Source of the DNA: a virus | IMG/VR virus record: IMGVR_UViG_3300037069_001345 | Span: 1-47,166 of that record | Length of the DNA stretch: 47,166 nt | Direction: 5' to 3' (one strand) | Shown: piece after piece, positions 45,898 through 47,166 of the stretch | How the letters are laid out: each line of letters begins with the position of its first letter | Numbering within the stretch: position 1 is the stretch's first letter | Notes under the pieces: generated by a model | Told to the model about the DNA's origin: nothing | Seen by the model: only the letters and a program-made list of their open reading frames with translations | The model's database searches: none | Made by a program: the position numbers and the translations under genes

Positions 45898-46718
45898 TGT
45901 CGTTTGCACCCACTCTCACTCCCACCATCGACCGGAACCCGTGTCCCCGTGTCCTAGTGTCGTTCCCGACACTAGCCACGGGGACACAGACCATCAACGT
46001 GTACCGCACCGCCGAAGGCCGACAATTCTTGGTCCGCGGCGGCGTCAACCTGTTCGCTGTCGGTGGCACAACGGTCATGGATTTTGAGTGCCCGTTCGGA
46101 ATCGCAGCGTCCTACCAGGCTGAACAGTTCGATATCTCCGGTGTGTCCTTGGGGTTCACAGACTCCGCATCAGTCACTTTGGCTGTCACGGATTCGTGGA
46201 TCCATCAACCATTATCGCCCACCATAGCTGTGACAGGGCATGTGATGATGGCTTCTGCGAACGACCTTATGCGGCCCTCTCCGGGGCAAGTGTTGTGGCC
46301 GGAAGGTAGCAAGGTTGGGCGTGCTGTCGGCGCGCAACGGCAGGGTCTTTCGCAGATGGCTTTGCATGTGAGGATGGCGTCGGCGGCGGACTCGGACACG
46401 TTGGGGGCCATGTTCGGCGGGTACAACGCCAACTATCCTCCCGTGTTGTGCATCCGCACCCCACCGATTATCCGCATCCCCCGTCTGCTGTTCGCAGCGT
46501 GTATGCAACCGCATGAGGTCATCGCCGGCGTGAACGCGTTGATTGTTTGGCAGATGACAGTGGACGAGGTGGCTCCGCCGTCTCCGGGGCTGCTGCTGCC
46601 CACGTTGCGGCGTAAGGATATTGACTATCCCTACGCGACCAGAGCTGCGCAGGCGGCAGCGTATGCGACCCGTTTTGCTATGGACTCGGATTACACATTG
46701 GCGGGCGTGGCGCCCTGA
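45897..46718 (+). CDS. Distal tail (Dit-like) protein
   Basis: 273 residues, ATG overlapping the tape measure stop. Beta-rich with RVLVSFPTLATGTQTINVYR and GGVNLFAVGGTTVMDFECPFG, then IRTPPIIRIPRLLFAA. Place right after the tape measure marks it as the distal tail hub protein. The next gene starts 18 bases later behind GAGGGG. Confidence 0.75.
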   Translation: MSFAPTLTPTIDRNPCPRVLVSFPTLATGTQTINVYRTAEGRQFLVRGGVNLFAVGGTTVMDFECPFGIAASYQAEQFDISGVSLGFTDSASVTLAVTDSWIHQPLSPTIAVTGHVMMASANDLMRPSPGQVLWPEGSKVGRAVGAQRQGLSQMALHVRMASAADSDTLGAMFGGYNANYPPVLCIRTPPIIRIPRLLFAACMQPHEVIAGVNALIVWQMTVDEVAPPSPGLLLPTLRRKDIDYPYATRAAQAAAYATRFAMDSDYTLAGVAP

Positions 46719-46736
46719 TATTTGAGGGGGCCGTCG

Positions 46737-47166
46737 ATGAGGTTCGGAAGCCCGGCACTCAAAGGTGCACTGACGGGGGCGTTCAACAAACGGTATGTCG
46801 CGGACGTTCTGTTCAACGGCACTCGTGTGATGAAAGACGTTCCGATCATCGACCCCACTTTCACCGATGCGGGTACGTCGAAGGTGCAGTTTACCGGGTC
46901 GTGCACACTCGTATATCAGGGGAAGTTTGCTGAGTCTGTGGCGCCCTCTGCGATCAACGACGTGCTGGCACCGTTCGGTACACAGGTTGTCATTTCGGTG
47001 CTGACCGATGTAGGCCCCGGCCTGTCCGAGCGCACCCTGTTGGGCACATACTTGCTCACCGACGACCCGAGTATCCGCACTTCCCGGTTCCGGTTCAACG
47101 GTGCGATTGTGGCGCACGGCGACATGATCGTCTTGACATTGCAGGATCTGTTCGCAGGTGTCGTTT
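46737..47166 (+). CDS. Minor tail protein (DUF5047-like), N-terminal part, partial at 3' end
   Basis: ATG behind GAGGGGG. Begins MRFGSPALKGALTGAFNKRY and continues DVLFNGTRVMKDVPIIDPTF; open to the window end. The same frame goes on at base 1 after the 118-base overlap. The last three bases (47164-47166) disagree with the left end. Confidence 0.85.
   Translation, partial: MRFGSPALKGALTGAFNKRYVADVLFNGTRVMKDVPIIDPTFTDAGTSKVQFTGSCTLVYQGKFAESVAPSAINDVLAPFGTQVVISVLTDVGPGLSERTLLGTYLLTDDPSIRTSRFRFNGAIVAHGDMIVLTLQDLFAGVV
47046..47163. repeat. Terminal direct repeat, right copy (contig closure)
   Basis: Identical to 1-118. The final TTT does not match the left copy and looks like an assembly edge. 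Confidence 0.95.

Noticed and set aside
46212-47117. 301-codon reverse frame opposite the Dit-like gene
   Set aside because: Arg/His-rich shadow without ribosome site.

Overview
The window is essentially one complete genome of a temperate tailed phage (siphovirus layout) of a high-GC Gram-positive host, most likely an actinobacterium. Evidence for the host: a WhiB regulator, a DUF7455-type zinc protein, a DUF1906-type endolysin, abundant GTG/TTG starts, and leaderless promoters of the TANNNT-N6-ATG kind. I cannot name the genus. The first 118 bases (1-118) recur exactly at 47046-47163, and the tail gene cut at the right end (from 46737) continues in frame into the left end (to 846). The contig therefore closes into a circle of about 47,045 bp, opened inside a minor tail gene.

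Layout. 31893-46718, plus the split gene, is the rightward head/tail block: small and large terminase, portal, MuF-like protein, scaffold, P22-type major capsid protein, neck proteins, major tail protein, tail assembly chaperones with a -1 frameshift, tape measure and distal tail proteins. It continues at 1-6891 with further minor tail proteins, the lysis cassette (endolysin plus two small membrane proteins) and a 14-repeat tail protein, and closes with a 19-bp terminator hairpin. 6954-9641 is the leftward lysogeny block: small membrane protein, tyrosine integrase, coiled-coil protein, candidate att core and an HTH repressor. A rightward early promoter at 9777-9806 starts the long early operon 9851-24741: a putative excisionase, many small zinc and unknown proteins, RusA resolvase, YqaJ-type exonuclease, RNA ligase, Rad52-like annealing protein, deoxyribonucleotidase, dNTP pyrophosphohydrolase, WhiB, HNH protein, replication initiator, SSB, cytosine methyltransferase and DnaQ-like exonuclease. 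After a decayed stretch and a tRNA-Trp come more small genes (25453-27640). 27693-31477 is a leftward island of small unknown genes around an ArdC-like antirestriction protein.

Regulation is the most striking layer. A palindrome close to ACCCCATATGGGGT lies at several places around the immunity region, mostly between -35-like and -10 boxes, and once, as a perfect 14-mer, in front of a lone reverse gene between terminase and portal. First genes of the reverse-strand units start 6-7 nt after a TANNNT box, so their mRNAs are probably leaderless. The ArdC-like gene and its neighbour share a second operator type, a 12-13 bp dyad overlapping the promoter. A repeated intergenic leader element, an initiator-like tRNA, a tRNA-Trp with a damaged acceptor stem and an RNA ligase are further points of interest.
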